Shown: positions 48,458-62,668 of the stretch, in pieces
Layout of the letters: each line of letters starts with the position of its first letter
Position numbering within the stretch: the first letter of the stretch is position 1
From: Dimorphilus gyrociliatus
Taxonomy: Eukaryota > Annelida > Polychaeta > Dinophilidae
Direction: 5' to 3'
Length of the DNA stretch: 64,000 nucleotides
Assembly: GCA_904063045.1 (NCBI GenBank)
Contig: CAJFCJ010000028.1
Location: 935,230-999,229 of the forward strand
Position numbers and translations under genes: made by a program
The notes under the pieces: model-generated
The model's input: the letters and a program-made list of their open reading frames with translations, nothing else
What the model was told of the DNA's origin: nothing
Databases searched by the model: none

Positions 48458-51400
48458 TTAGGAAATTATACCTAGTTTTCTACCCAAGGACCTAGCTTTT
48501 GCTATTACCTCCTCCTGCATCAAATTGAAGCACATAGCGATTAAAGCCAGTCCAAAAACCAGATAGAAAGCACAGAGGATAAATTTCTCTTGAGATTGAC
48601 CCTTCAGGCTTGCTCCCGGCACAAAATCACCAAAGCCAATAGTGGTGAGTGTAATGAAGCAAAAGTAAGAAGATTCTATATATGACCAACCCTCTAGTAG
48701 TGAAAAGAGAACGGCTCCGCCTGGATGAATATATTTACTGAATTAGATTAATCAGTCGTTTCTGTAAGATCTTTTCATTAATTTAAAATGATAAACAAGA
48801 AGAAATTCAATGAATTTTTAATGAATGTTTCCTTATTTCAGTTTTCGTTAAAAATTCTAATTGTTTTAGAATTTTAAATGAAATGTTTTATTATTTTTTT
48901 TGTAAACCTCGATATTGAAATCTCCTAGAAGATGAAAATGGAACGACTATTAAGATGAAGCATGATACAATAAAATATTAACGTAATTGAATCACTTACC
49001 TACTACGTAGGTTACAATCAGCATGAATGAAACAAATAGCGGAACCGTTTGAATGTGTGAACTGTCGTCATCCCATCTAACGTGAATTGCTGCTGCGGCA
49101 CTAGCAACACCTCCCCCTGTCGATGACATTCTACCATTTGTCTTTTTTACGGTTGATTTAGTAGAGGCTGTCATAGTTGACCCTGCCGTCGTCCCAGTTA
49201 CCGCTTTTGGAGCTTTTTTAGGGCAGCAACAGCAACAGTAGCCACAGCATACTTTATGATACAAAGCTCGAAAAAGTATAGACATATAACGTCCAAGATT
49301 AGCCATTGTTAAGAGGGTCAAGGGGATACCGACAAGGGCATAGACGAGCGTCACTACTCGTCCCCAAGGCGTCAACGGGACGATATGACCATATCCTAAA
49401 AATAGATTGAAAACAGTGAAAATGATATAATATTAGTATTTCGCAATATTATTATTCGATTTGCAATGCGTTTAATAATTAAGTTCAGCATGCTTTAACC
49501 TTGAAAGGCATAAACAAATTGGATAAATAATGAAATCAAACCATAGACAACCTTTTGATTCATTTTTTAAGTAAATGTCATCTGGTGATTTTGATATACA
49601 GAAAAATATAGTATCTGATAGTAAAAAGGTTGGCTTAATTAAAGGATAAAGTTATATGAATACGTTCAATTATGGAACGGATGGATTTTTGTTTGTTTAA
49701 CGATTGCACATCGGAAAATGAAAGATTACTATGGCTGTTTACAAGGGCAACAGTTCGTTGACGTATGCATTTCTGAATGCCATTTTTTTAAAATAGTAAT
49801 CTATCTATTCAATAAACTTTTGACGGTATCGTTTATACGTTTGAAAAAAACAATCTTCTATTTACAGTAAACTTTAGCCAATCATCTGATTTATTTTACA
49901 TAACATAGGTGTTTGTATTCTAAAATATTTACTAAATATACTTTTTGTTAGATGAAGGATATTACAAATTTTAACACAATCTATTTATGAATAATTAAAC
50001 AATATAATGGAAATAATAAATATTTCCCTAAAGATTTAGGCAATTGTTCATATCAAAACTTTTATATTTTTATAAAAGGTTATCAACACAAATATTACAT
50101 ACTGGAGGTGAAGGGATAGACGGGGGAGGGGGAGCGGGAGGGGAGGACTGAAGTAAAACAGGCTGAGTGCATGTATAGTATAAATATATATCTGCGTAGG
50201 TGTGGGCGAGGGAGAGGCAGCAGAGAGGAAGGAAGGAAGGAAGGGGTGGGAATATACTTTTTATTTATATAAAAACATATACAATTTTTTTTATTATAAA
50301 AAGCAGAATCGACAAAAAACAAAAAAGAGGGAGAAACTCTAAAACAAAAAATCATTTGTTTGGTAAGGCTAAGATGGGAAATAAATATACACAGGTGTCA
50401 GATGATGCTCTAAGAATCAAAAAAAGTATCAAATAACCAAAAAATATATTGAAATATTTAAAAAAAATAACATATATTATGCATATAAAACGTTGGCATC
50501 ATACACCTTATTGCTGAATAACTAATGTAAAAGTGATAAGTTTTTCGTTTGTAGGTAAGATTCTATTGCAATAATAAATTGCTTCATTGAACATTTTTCA
50601 ACCCTATCAGAATAATAAAATAAATGATAAATAAATTTGAATAGGTAATTTAAAAATAATTGTTTTCAAACAAACTATGGATGTTGGTTGCGATATGATC
50701 TAGTTTTATCAAATTTTCCGATATTGTTAAATGATATCCCTTATAGAGTTTAGCTTTAAGGAGGATAACTTTGTGCTATAAAAGGTAAAAGACAGGCGAG
50801 AATATTTACTTACGTATGTATATTGAAATATAGAAAGACGGATAGCGACAGACAGATAGATAGGAAGATAGAGAGAAAACAAGACAGAGGGAGGGAGGAA
50901 TAGAGTAAAGAGAGATAAGTCTATAAACGTTTGGACATTTACTGTAAACTGTCTTATTCTTTTTATGAATAAAAAAAATCAAATTGATTGTAACTTTATA
51001 TATATAAATTGTTCATTGAACTGCCAATTTCTTGGTAAATTGCAGTTGGATTTTCTATATATAACCATCTTCGTTTCTTTCTTAAAAAATTCTGAATCAT
51101 GAGTAACATTTAGTTTAGCATCTTTTTACCTTTTCTTTCTGTTAAACTTTTTTAAGCATTTCTCAAGGAAATTTTCATTTATTTTAGCAACGACAAATCA
51201 TGTGATAAATTGTATGGCTAAAACCCATAATGCTATCATCAATATACTGAAGACTTAATTTTCAGACTGTAAATCTGCAATTCCTAGATACAGCAATATT
51301 TATTTAGACGCCTAAATTTCATGTCGGAAAATTTCGTTAGTACCGAATACAATCATAATCGATTTGAGGCTTTTATATAAATATTGGCCTATATACAGTA

Positions 51401-54400
51401 TATATATAGTATATTTAATATACGTATAAACTAAAACTGGAATTCAATGCATGATTATAAGCTCTACAAGGTTATCCTATATATACAGAATATACTATAT
51501 TTATACTCTAGACGGACAGGAAAGAATCTTGCATTTTTTCCTTGTAAATGATCTATAACAATTGATTTTTGAACCAAAAATGAGAATTAATGAATGGAAA
51601 TGCAAAAATTATTCGTTGAAAGTTTCACCCTTCTCTGTAAAAAAAAAAGAAAACAATAAGATATTTAATCTTTTCCTTTCAATAATTTTTAGTAAATAAA
51701 AGTATTATTTTCGAACAGGAAAATGTGGTTAATAACCCTGATTTCAAACCATAGTGGTATCACTTTAATGGTTCGAGTAAATAAACGAAAAGCGAAAGTA
51801 TGTGCATCATATTCAATAGCGTTGTCGGTCTTGTTGACTATGCCCATTAGACTGCGTTCAACTGTAAATTTTTGCAGTGTTTACACGAGGCGCCCGATTG
51901 ATATGGCGCAGGTGGTGAATGGCAGAAAATTCGCTCTTAATTGGCAAATTTTCAAGATAACTCTCTTTGCCTACAAGTTAAATCTAAAGTGCTTTTCGCC
52001 GTAAGTTTTCCCCTATCCTGTCAAGCTAAGCGTTTAATCCATAGACCTAAACTATTAAATTACACATATAAGTATATAAATATATTTGTTATTCTTTTGT
52101 AATTGATTTAATAAACATTCAAACATTTCAATTCATTCAATAATTTTTTTACTACTTTGAAAATCGGCCTAAAAATTAAAAAGTTGTACACAAATTAAAT
52201 CGTTAACTGTATAAAAACAATCTCAGCATGAATAAAATCATTTTACTTTTGGAACAACAAACTTTAATCGTTTTAATTGGTTACATAATGACTAAAGAGA
52301 TTTAGCAACGAACATCCATTATTCATTATTAAGAATTGAAGTTAAACTTTAAATAATTATCAGTTTTTTAAAATTGCTACAAAATGTAATTATTCTTTAT
52401 TATTATTTAATAAAAAATTGAAAAGATCCTCTTCCCGTAATTTTTTTTCCAATATAAAAATATAAAAGGGGAAACTTTTTGATATTTTGTTATTTTTTTT
52501 TTTTAAAAAAAACCAATTACATAATAATTTGTTTAAGGTTTTTTGTTAAATAAACTTGACATTTGCAAGAAAGAGCCTTTTTGAATATTTCGTTTTATTT
52601 TACAGTATTACTAGAATTTTTAGGTTAGAGTTTTCTCTTTCTTTTCTTTTTGCATACTTTGAATTTAATGTTAAAATATATAACATTAAATACTAATCTT
52701 ATGAATAATATAATCAGAATAAAGACTATTGTTTATATTATATTATATAGGAATGGTTGGTGACTAATCATATTTTTAATATTAATTGACAAGAGCGTAC
52801 TATATTGTTAATTAATAAGGTAATCAATCATCATTTCGATTTTGATAATAAACGATTATATGTATATTAAGAGAGAGTTGAAGATATCCAGCACCTTTTT
52901 TCACGCTTGGAGAAAAATAAATCGGCAGTTTACCAACACCCAATAAAGTCCAGTAATAAAGAGGGATTTATACTGAGAGCCTATAGTCTACTGTATATAT
53001 ATATACAGTATATATATATATATAAATTTATATATAAATTCCAACTATTTACTATAGTTATAATTGTAAACTTAAATTTACTAAAGGAGTGAAATAATAC
53101 TCCTTTTTTTCTCTTTAATCCTTTTCTTTCCTTGTCTTCATTCCAATCGGAGGCTGCTTGTATCGTTTCGTACAACAAAGTGTAAATTTAAAAGTACTTA
53201 GGGAAGTAAGAAAGGAAAATATTAAATAAAAATCAAATATGGATAGCCTAATACAATAAAATTTCCTTTTTGGAGGTTTTTAATGCCGAAAAATAAAAGA
53301 AAATAGATTGAAATGGAAAAGAAAATTTATAATAAAAAGAATTGAGGCGAACTAAAACATTGCCATTTGATACTGAAAGCATGACAATCAACTTTGTCAT
53401 ACATCAAAGTAAATTTTAGAATAGGAAAAAAACTTTCCCCTTTTTCCTAATTTTTCTTTTCTTTAGATTGTTTTCATAGTTTCTATATTTCAATTTTCTC
53501 TTTTCAATTTAATCTTTAAATAATTATTACTATTGATAGTTTCTTTATATTTAGAGAGAGAAGGGGAAAAGATAGAGAGAGAGAGAGAGAGAAGATCGAT
53601 GAAAAAAATAGTCATATTTTCTTTTAATAAAATTTGTCCATAAAGGAGATGAATAAAGATTTATGCAAATTTTTGTTTTCTATTATTATTCGATAAAATT
53701 AAAAATAAAAGTATTTTAGGTCAAATTTTATATTTTGTTTAATAATTCAAGATAAAATTATTGATATGAAAGATGCTCATAAACGTTTCTATTATATAAA
53801 GAATTAAAGCTATATTTCGGTGTTAACATCATCAAAATCATATCAAAGGGTATTGACGTTTATCGCCGTATATCTTCCATAGTTTACGTTGTGGGCGAAT
53901 GGGTTACAGAGCTTTATGCAATTCTGTTATTCCGGAAGTACTCTCAATTAGGAATAGATGTTTTACATACGAGTAAAAAAAGTTTGCCCATTCCTAAAAA
54001 AAATTCTTCTCTCTCTCCCCCTCCCCCCGTTTCTCTCTATCTCTCTCTCTTTCTATATATATATATATATCTTCGTCTATTTTTTATATACTTTTACTCT
54101 TTCTTTTTATTTTGCCAGTATTAGATAATCAACTGTAAAGTGATTTAAAAATGTAGATAAAGCATTAAGTTATCCTTCTTTCCATTAAGTCTTATGATCT
54201 TAATGTTAGATTGTAACTTACGTAAAGATAAAAAAAAGTCTACTTATATCTTATTCAATTATATAAATATAAACAATGTAAACAGTATATGAATGTATAT
54301 AAAAGAAATTAAAAATACGTGTTTCGTTGAGAGTTTCCTGTAAGAACGTATATATATAAAAAAAGAATAATTGAAAATGGGAATTTGAGTAGATTCTTAT

Positions 54401-56446
54401 CGAATCACGTTTGTAAAATAAGTCTATTTATTTTCAGACTTTGTTCTCAAAATATTACAAAGATATTATTTAAATAAAACATTCTTTAATAGGTTCATTT
54501 GTAAAAAATATATATATCCTTTATATTTTACTCAACTACTCATGGATGGGAGAGATAAAATAGATGGAGAAAAAAAACTTTATCTCAAAGTTAATTGACA
54601 AAAAATCAGGCCTAATTAAATAAATAATTGTACTAAGACCGTAAAGGATCTTTTGTTGAAGAGGTAAATAAGTAAAATGGATGGAGAATGTCCGAGAAAA
54701 GAAATATATTTGCTGTATAAGCGTTTTTTAACTTTTCGTTTATCTATTGATGCACTTTCTACAGAAAATTTTGTAAAACTAGTCTGAGCATCAGACTTTT
54801 ATCTGATAAAAAGACACATTGCTTTCCTGAAATTTTCAATCAAATAGATCGCTCTACTTTACCCTTAGAGACTAAGTTCCGTATGTAGGTCTACACTCTT
54901 GCAGACTTAGTATACGTAATCAGTTTGGTGCTTTTTCTTTCCAACCCTCTCTCTCTCTCTCTCTCTTATGCGCTGAAACCTATAGTCCTAAAGCGCTTTA
55001 CAACGATAATTTCGCACAAAATCATGAACTCGGTCTTCCGGATCAAATCGCTTCGTTTGCTCAATGCCAAAGAGTAATGATTTTTCAAGTTAACTCTGAT
55101 GATCATTAATAACAAATACATTTTTATGAAACATTAGAAAAGTAAAAATAGTAACGAATCGTGAAAAATCGATGCTTTTACGGTAAATTTATAGTCACTA
55201 TCAACAATAAATAGACCATGTGTCAGAGACAGAATCCATCAGGTGTTTTTTGATGCTAAATTTGCTAAATTATTATCATCAAGCGGCTATTACATAGCGC
55301 TTAATAACTGGTTAAAAAGACGAATGCGATTCTAGGGAAAAATCACGACTCTTCGCCTATATGAGAACTTTTAATAAAAGAGTTAAAATAATAATAAGCT
55401 GTTGGAAAAAAAACATTCACTTGTTAAATAAAATAGGATTATTTAAATAATCCTTCAACAAAATTTGTATTAGCTTTTAGGCACTTTTACAAGGATTAAT
55501 AGCCGAATAGGTGGTATGGACCATAACAGATTTTCAACACCCATCTAGCTCTTTCACTTAAGGTTGAGTTTTCGCAATTAAATCACGTGACCCCACTTAT
55601 TTAACTCTTACGATAATCACGATGTAAAAATTACTGTTAACCTCCTCTTCCCGCCGGGAAAAATTGAAAAGAGATCAAGTTTTCTTTTCATTTTCCTTTC
55701 AGATTATGAATTAATTGATTGAATGTTATTTTTCTTTATTAGATGGATTTAGACGGATAAGAGGGGATTTTGATAATAGATTTGCCCTTTTACAACCAAC
55801 TACCTTCAATTAAGGATAGATGATAAATTATAGTTTGCAATCAGTTCAATATCTACTTTTATATTGTCTATTAAGAAATTATAATAAATTATCATACATT
55901 ACCTATAGTAGTGATTACAGTAACTGAAAACAGCAAAGCTCCCGGAAAGGTCCAAACTAAATCGTCTTCATTATCTTTAGCCAAAGCTTTCCTTTTCGAG
56001 CCTAGTTCCTTAGCCGGCTTAGGCGTGGTTTTAAGTTGTTCTTGCTGAAATCTTCTATATCCATCCCACCAAGAATTTTCAAATCTCTCCAATAATCTAC
56101 TTGCATTTTTCTTCCATTTCTCCTCAAAAAGAACATTATATTCCCTTGTCATTTTCCACAATAATTCAACAGTTTTTTGCCTTTCCTTAGCAAAGTTGGA
56201 ATATTCATATATTTTATAATTATCTGCCGTAGAATTTGTTAAATTCGTCAAAGTATTATTTCTTTGTAATTTCATTTTAATTTCATAAGGCTGTTCCAAT
56301 TCTACGAAAACGAAGCCTCCTAATATAGTATAACCTACTAATAGACAACAGAGTCCCACTGTTGAAAACAGAAAAGCTAAAAAATTCTTGCAACAAGTCG
56401 CGCATTTTCGACGAATAGGAACAATTTCTTCCTCCAAGTCAGCCAT
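48458..56446 (-). CDS. Two-pore-domain potassium (K2P) channel
   Basis: Three exons (55903-56446, 49000-49395, 48458-48720), 400 aa. K2P channels carry background K+ current at the plasma membrane as dimers. TM1 is about residues 20-48; a long extracellular cap loop follows with four N-glycosylation sequons (NNT, NLT, NST, NAS). The first pore is VTVITTIGYGHIVP, split by the 6.5 kb intron within the filter glycine codon. TM2 is VVTLVYALVGIPLTLLTMA; the TM2-TM3 loop begins with a cysteine cluster (VCCGYCCCCCPKK), then a Thr/Ser-rich stretch. TM3 is about 310-335; the second pore is TLTTIGFGDFVPG; TM4 holds YLVFGLALIAMCFNLMQEEV. Filters are GYG and GFG as expected. The cytosolic tail is only ~15 residues. 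Closest subgroup uncertain (an invertebrate TWK/KCNK18-like channel is my guess). Confidence 0.93.
49396..55902 (-). other. 6.5 kb first intron of the K2P gene
   Basis: By far the longest intron in the window. It contains a G-quadruplex motif at 50122-50143, a GATA/GACA-like patch near 50835-50875, a GC-richer patch with a 93-codon plus-strand frame at 51723-52004, (GA)n at 53574-53592 and CT/TA repeats near 54010-54070. No other gene is supported. Confidence 0.6.
50122..50143 (+). other. G-quadruplex-forming motif
   Basis: Four G runs (5, 5, 3 and 4 G) with loops of 1, 3 and 1 bases, then further G pairs. It is on the plus strand, which is the template strand for the K2P transcript. Confidence 0.7.
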
Positions 56447-59024
56447 CGGCGATTCGACGATTAATGATATCGAAACGATAGTTGCGCCTTCTAACGGTCG
56501 TAAAAGTTATTAGCTTTTTCAATTAATCCATTCTTGGAAAACATGAATACTTTTTATCTTTTGTCTTAAAATTTCAAAAATTTCATTAACATTGTTTTCA
56601 TTATAAATAGAATGTATAGTCTTTTTTTTTCCTTTTACATTTATTGAACGGAAAGAAATGTTGTCATTTTATTCATCAAAACTTATTTTTCCAAGAAGAA
56701 TATCGCTAGGAGAAAGTCCTCTTTTTACCCTTCAAAAAAATGTGTGGTTTTTATTTCCCTTCCTTTTCTCTTTCTACTTCATTCTTGTATTTTTTTTTGT
56801 ATAATAGTTTATTATTAATATAGTCTAGACGCCACATTCCTATCCTTAGGTAAAATTTTTGGTTATTTCTTGAAAAGAAAACAATGATATTCGGCCAAAG
56901 ATATGAATCTTTCATTCTTAGAAAAAGGAATCTTTGAAGAGAGATACGGAGATGTTAATTATATGTATTTTATTAAAATTATTCAAAATTTCCAGCATTC
57001 AACTATACAACATTTTATCGTTAAAATCCAATTCCTCTAATGATACTATTATGTGAATAAAATGGAATTTTGTTTTTTAAAGAAAATAGAGAGAGAGAGA
57101 GAGGGAGGGAGAGAGAGAAAATAAGAAAGATTGAAGGGAGAAAGATATCAATTATTAAAAAAAAAGTAAAAAAATTTCACCATTAATTGACATCGTTGTT
57201 GATAAATTTATAAAGAAGCAGAGAGGGTATCCGTTAATACCACGTTTCTGATTGGTTACAGGCTACTCCCTAAGATAACAGTAATAGGCCTATTTTCGGT
57301 ATTATATAGTTTAAGATCGTGTGAGAAAAGTTGTCGGAATCTGGACGAAGAGATGTATATATATATTTTGTTGTAGTAATAAATAGAAAAAAGAGTTTCA
57401 GCTGAATTTTATCTTTTAATTTTTTACATATACATATATACAGTGTATAATAGCTTAATATAATCGATATAATGTATTTCGTTTCTTTAAACGATTATTC
57501 ATTTAAATATTCATAAATTGCTTTGAATATCTTTTCCAGTTGTTAACTTATGATAATAAAGATACATTAAAAAGAAAGTTTAATTAGAAATATACTAATC
57601 AATAATTCGTTTGATATGTTTATATAAAGCGTAACGAAAGAAATAGTTAAGATCGTATTACATCATCAATTATGCAGAACAAACAATAAAATATCATTTT
57701 TTTGGATTAAAAACAACTTCTTTTTAATTAATGAAACAAGGAATAGTGCCAAAAAAAGAGAAGAGAGATAAAAGATTGCGCAATAGTTCAGAGAATTCAT
57801 ACAAAGAGATTTGAAAAAACGTCTTTGCGGTTATTAGTATTAGCAGTTTATATCTGTTATGGACATCTTAACAATCGAGAATAAGTTTTAGCTTTCTGCA
57901 TGATATTTTTGAAGTATCTATTAGATATCGGAAATTGATATTTTTTCTATTATCGTGGAATAGCTCTTTTTGTATAGCAGTCAGAATTTGCCTTGTTCCT
58001 TTACATTTGAAATAAAGCTGATGAAGGAAGAAACTAGGAAAAGAGAGAGAGAATGTCGGAGGGCACTTTAAATTTGTTACATACTCTTCACTGTTTATCC
58101 AAGTAATTATTACATTTTCAGATGATAGTTAACAGTTGTTCACTCTAGTTGAGACTTAATATTACAAAATGACAGGAGAAAAGGGAGGAAATTGTTACAT
58201 CTTTCTCTTGCGCATCGCTCCTCTTTATTTCTTCTTATCTTTCTATTTACAAGAAAATTTCTTGGAATCTGATAAAGTTTAATTGCGAAAAAAACATAAA
58301 GTAGTTGATTGACTAAAACCTGTACACAGTAAGAATGTTTGTATGGTGGGTCGTTATTCAAATAAACAAATGCCTTGTCGGTCCGCTTCAGCCAATTTGC
58401 AAGATACCAGACAGGAGAATTTTACAGAGACGCAAGAAATCTGCTATTTTTGTAATATAGGCTGAGTTTTTTGTTCCTATGGCAAAGGAATACTTGCCCT
58501 TTTTCAAATCAAATATACAAAGAAGATGGAAGATTTTAAATAGACTTTGCTGTGTTTTTAGTATTTTCTTCTCTTTTTAACCTCAAGATTCCATTTGATC
58601 ATAAACTTTGTCATTTACTTTCTTTTTCTTGGACTCTTACGAAAGAATAAAGAATTTTCCATCGATTCTAAATAAAAAAAACCTATCAAACTAGGTTTTG
58701 CAACTAGACTATTAGCGCTCCTTTTCATCAATTTAACATTGACAGGTTGAATATTTGTTAATAGGATAGCAATATAACGTTTTGAGATGGAAAGTCTAAT
58801 CCCTATAATATAACGCTAATAGCCAAAACCATCAAAAGATTACAAGAATGCTGCTGAATAGGCTAAATCTGTAATAGAAGAATAGTTTCCTTGACATGTA
58901 CATCTCAAGATGAAATACAGAAAAATTATTTGAAATCCTACAAAAATTGTCCATTTATATCAGATGAGATTACTAAATAAGAGATTTTGTACTCTGTTTC
59001 TTTTTATGATGCTTATCCAAAAGA

Positions 59025-59026
<2 letters not shown>

Positions 59027-59069
<43 letters not shown>
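59027..59069. repeat. (TA)n microsatellite
   Basis: Pure TA repeat in the gene-poor region; self-complementary and likely polymorphic. Confidence 0.95.
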
Positions 59070-59071
<2 letters not shown>

Positions 59072-59300
59072 TTTATACTATACACATACAAATATTTCGT
59101 ATTTTATTTTATAAATATATCAAGGTCAGTCAATGGTGAAGCAAACTCCAAACAAGAAATTTCTTTTCCCCTTCCATCTGTTTTACTTTTTCAAGAATAT
59201 AAACAAAAACAATAATTACTAGCGAATGCAAAATAAGATGATAAAGCGGTGTATAGCTATTTGGATTACTGCAATAACTAATTCATTGCTAAGTAGACGG

Positions 59301-59305
<5 letters not shown>

Positions 59306-59334
<29 letters not shown>
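59306..59334. repeat. (GA)n microsatellite
   Basis: Pure GA repeat followed by a G-rich stretch (59341-59368) with several runs of G. Confidence 0.95.
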
Positions 59335-59337
<3 letters not shown>

Positions 59338-62300
59338 TGAGTGGGAAAGGAGGAGGGGAGGGGGGAGACAGAGTGTAAAAGAGAGATGATATGAAATGAG
59401 TGTGAGAGAGAGAAAAAGAAGAATGGCAAGAGTCGGACAGAAAGAGATAGAAGATTGATAGGTAAATTGTTACGACAGTTAATTCGGTAAAAGTCCTATT
59501 TGTTAATATGATTGATGAAAATTTCATTAACTTATGAAAAGTAATCTTATGCATTGTTTAAAATAAAAATTAGTTAAACAATTTCATTAATTTCTTACCA
59601 ATCAATTAGTTGATTAACGTAAATAGCTAATTAATTAATAACCATATTTATAATTATAACAATAACCAAGGAGAAGCAAACAACTATATAAAATAAGAAG
59701 AAAACTACGAGTTGAAGTAAAAATTTGCAGTACAGTACAAGTTTGAATTAAACTTTTGGCTTGCTGAAATATTTTCCATATGTTTTTGAAATTTAGCTCT
59801 AAAATAGCTATACTAACTAACTAACTACTTAATCAGTTGGTTGAATAGAAAAGGCAGAAATTCTTTCTAAAATGAAAGTTTCTCTTTAAATTAAGGATAA
59901 GATAACAAATAGAATAAGAATAATTTTAATTTTAATATAAACACTAATTATATATTTGGTTTGAATCATTACTGTAAAATTTTATGCGTATTTGTTTACG
60001 CTTCTATTACTTTAATGAGAAACTGTAGCTAGTAGATAAACATGCCAAAAATATACCAACTAAAGATAAATTTTAGACATTTTTCTTCCTTTTTCTACAT
60101 TTCTCTTGATGTTTTATTATTGTTATTATTAAGTTTTATCTGCTTCTAAGCTTTTGTACTTATCTTACATAAACATAATCCAATAACCAATTTTTAATTA
60201 GCTAATGAATATTCAAATAAATTTAAAATAAAAATATTTAAAGTATAGTTAATGGATTGTTGAGTATAGATTAAAATAAGTGCATAGTAGCCATCTAATT
60301 CAAATATTTAGATAAAAAAAAACAAAATAAGTCAATTTTTTTCAAGTTTTCATATTAATAATAATTAATAGATATGCAGTCTACAGCCTATATATATATA
60401 TATAGAGAGAGAGAGATATTTAAATGATTATACGATGTATTTTCTAGGATCGTTACGTAATATTACAAATTGATAAAGTTAATATCTTCAATATAAATAG
60501 GGATTGCTGTTGACAAACACATTAAATATATTCCTTTTTATTGGTTGTTAAACAGAGCAAAAAAATAGACCAACTCATGTTCTGTTGTTCAATTACGAAA
60601 ATGTACAATTTCTAGTTCTGATGAATAGTTTAAAAACTTGACATAAAATAATATTATTATTACTATTTAAACGATTATAGATACTTTTACTTCATTTACT
60701 AATTCCAATGTGCTGTTCTTTGGAGGAAGAGAAAGAAAGAAAGAGAGAGAGAGAGAGAAAAGGAAAAGAATACACCCTCTATATTCTTTAATATCTACTA
60801 AAATTTTCATTGTTTGTATGTTTTTATATATACATATAAGAAAACTTTCAGCTTTTACCGCCATTTTATAAAATGTTTACTATTCCTGAGGGCATCAGAA
60901 GTAAATCTATAGGCTTTTATCTACAGTATCTTCCTTAGACCGAGAATTTTCCAACCTCAATCTCCCTTTCCCCTCCTCCAGCTCCTCTGTCCCACTCCCC
61001 TTTTATTGCCTATGAATTCGTCGTAAATCATGGAATGAACTTTAATTATATAGTACTCCTTGATTATATAGTATATAGGAAAGCTTAAATGATCCGTAAT
61101 TACAAATTATCCGAGTGGGCGGATAAACAGATAAAAAAATAGTTCATTAGATATATTCATACGCATTATGTAATCTTTTATGAATAATATATTTAAAGAA
61201 ATTATTAGTATCTAGTAATTTATACTTTCTTTGCATCAATAAAACTAAATTACGACGGCTGAACATTTTATATAAAGTACTTGGAATAAAAAGACAAGAA
61301 TAAGGAAATGGAGGATGTAGAACCAGCAGGACAATACAAGTTTAAATATATCGACTTACAATGTTGAATAAAAATTTTCCATGTTTTATTTTACCTATTC
61401 AAACTTTTTTTATGGCTTTAAGCCAATAGAAAACGTCGAAAAATCTAAAAATAGATGATAAGGGAAAGAGAATATTCTTTATTTGTAGTTTTATACACTT
61501 AACTACGTTCATTTAATCTATTAAAAGTCTTTTACTTTCCTTTTCACCTCCCACCTTCCCTCCCTTCATAGGTAATATTTTTATGTTTTTTCACATAAGT
61601 TAATTTAAACTTTTATACTCTAATCTTTTAACTTAGTTTATAATAAAGCAAATCTTTTTAATAAGACTTCTCCTCTATAAGTTTATCCGATTACTATAAT
61701 TTATTACAGAAGAACCAAATCTTTCTCTCTTTCTCCTCCACTCCCGCCCTCCAATTTCTCTCCTTGTCTGTTTATATCAATAGTTTCTCCATCTAGTGGC
61801 GACTCTTTGAAATTGTTTGTGTAGTATATTTATCTTGAAAAAAGAAAAAAAGGAAATTTAAGTGGCGATGAAGTTGACATTTCTGTTGTGTTTCTTGTTA
61901 ATTGAGAAGAGATTTATTTTAATTAGAGGATAAAGAGAATTATAACGGTAAAAGGTTTGAAACTTATCGATTCTGTCTGCATGTCTGCTTTAGTAGAAAA
62001 AAAAATAGTTGGAAACGTTCCCATATTTATTTTTCTTCATTTGAAAGTTGTTGAATAGTTTACACCTAGGCATAAACTAAGAGGAGAATCGGTATAGGAG
62101 CCATTTTAAATACTAATCAGAACAAGTTGGAAAAACGAAAAGTAGAGGTAAAAATATTCCTTACATAGCATTTTTGTACTCTACTATGTAAATACAGGTG
62201 TTAATCTTTTATTCATAAAAACAATGTTTTATCGAATCTCTGATATTTCTTGTAAGAGTCATTGATTAATTTGTTTCTATTATCATTTTACTAAGTAAAA

Positions 62301-62668
62301 TAAATCTTTGGTTTGCAAGTTTATTCACACGAATATATAACAAATGTAAAAGAGAGTAAAATAAGTAATTAGGTACACTACCTATTTTATACAATATACA
62401 GTATATATACATTAACCTTGAATGGAAATTAGGTCGATTTACAGAAATATAAAAAAATAGAAGAGAGAACAAAAATGAATAATGAGCATCTTCCAGATAA
62501 CCAATATAGTTAGACACCTGTCTTAAAGAATTTAAGTAACATAAAAGTTATAGGTAGAAAAAGATACTCTCTTCTCACTTATTAAACAACAAGCATATGT
62601 TGATTAAAAAGTAATGTTCAGAAGAAGAAGAATGAGGAAAAGGATGTGATGAAAGAGGAGGATGAATA

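Larger units (their letters stand above)
56447..62668. other. Gene-poor, microsatellite-rich region
   Basis: 6.2 kb between the K2P and GPCR genes with no supportable coding or RNA gene. The first kilobase is upstream of the K2P start, with an ATTGG box at 57251-57255 and a TAGGCCTA palindrome at 57285-57292. Repeats include (GA)n near 57090-57118, (AT)n at 59027-59069, (GA)n at 59306-59334 and near 60738-60758, and pyrimidine-rich C tracts near 60955-61005 and 61545-61565. A TAGTGGCGAC site is at 61794-61803. Confidence 0.6.

Noticed and set aside
59027-59334. CRISPR-like or tandem-array structure
   Set aside because: Only simple dinucleotide repeats; no spaced unique segments, and the DNA is eukaryotic.
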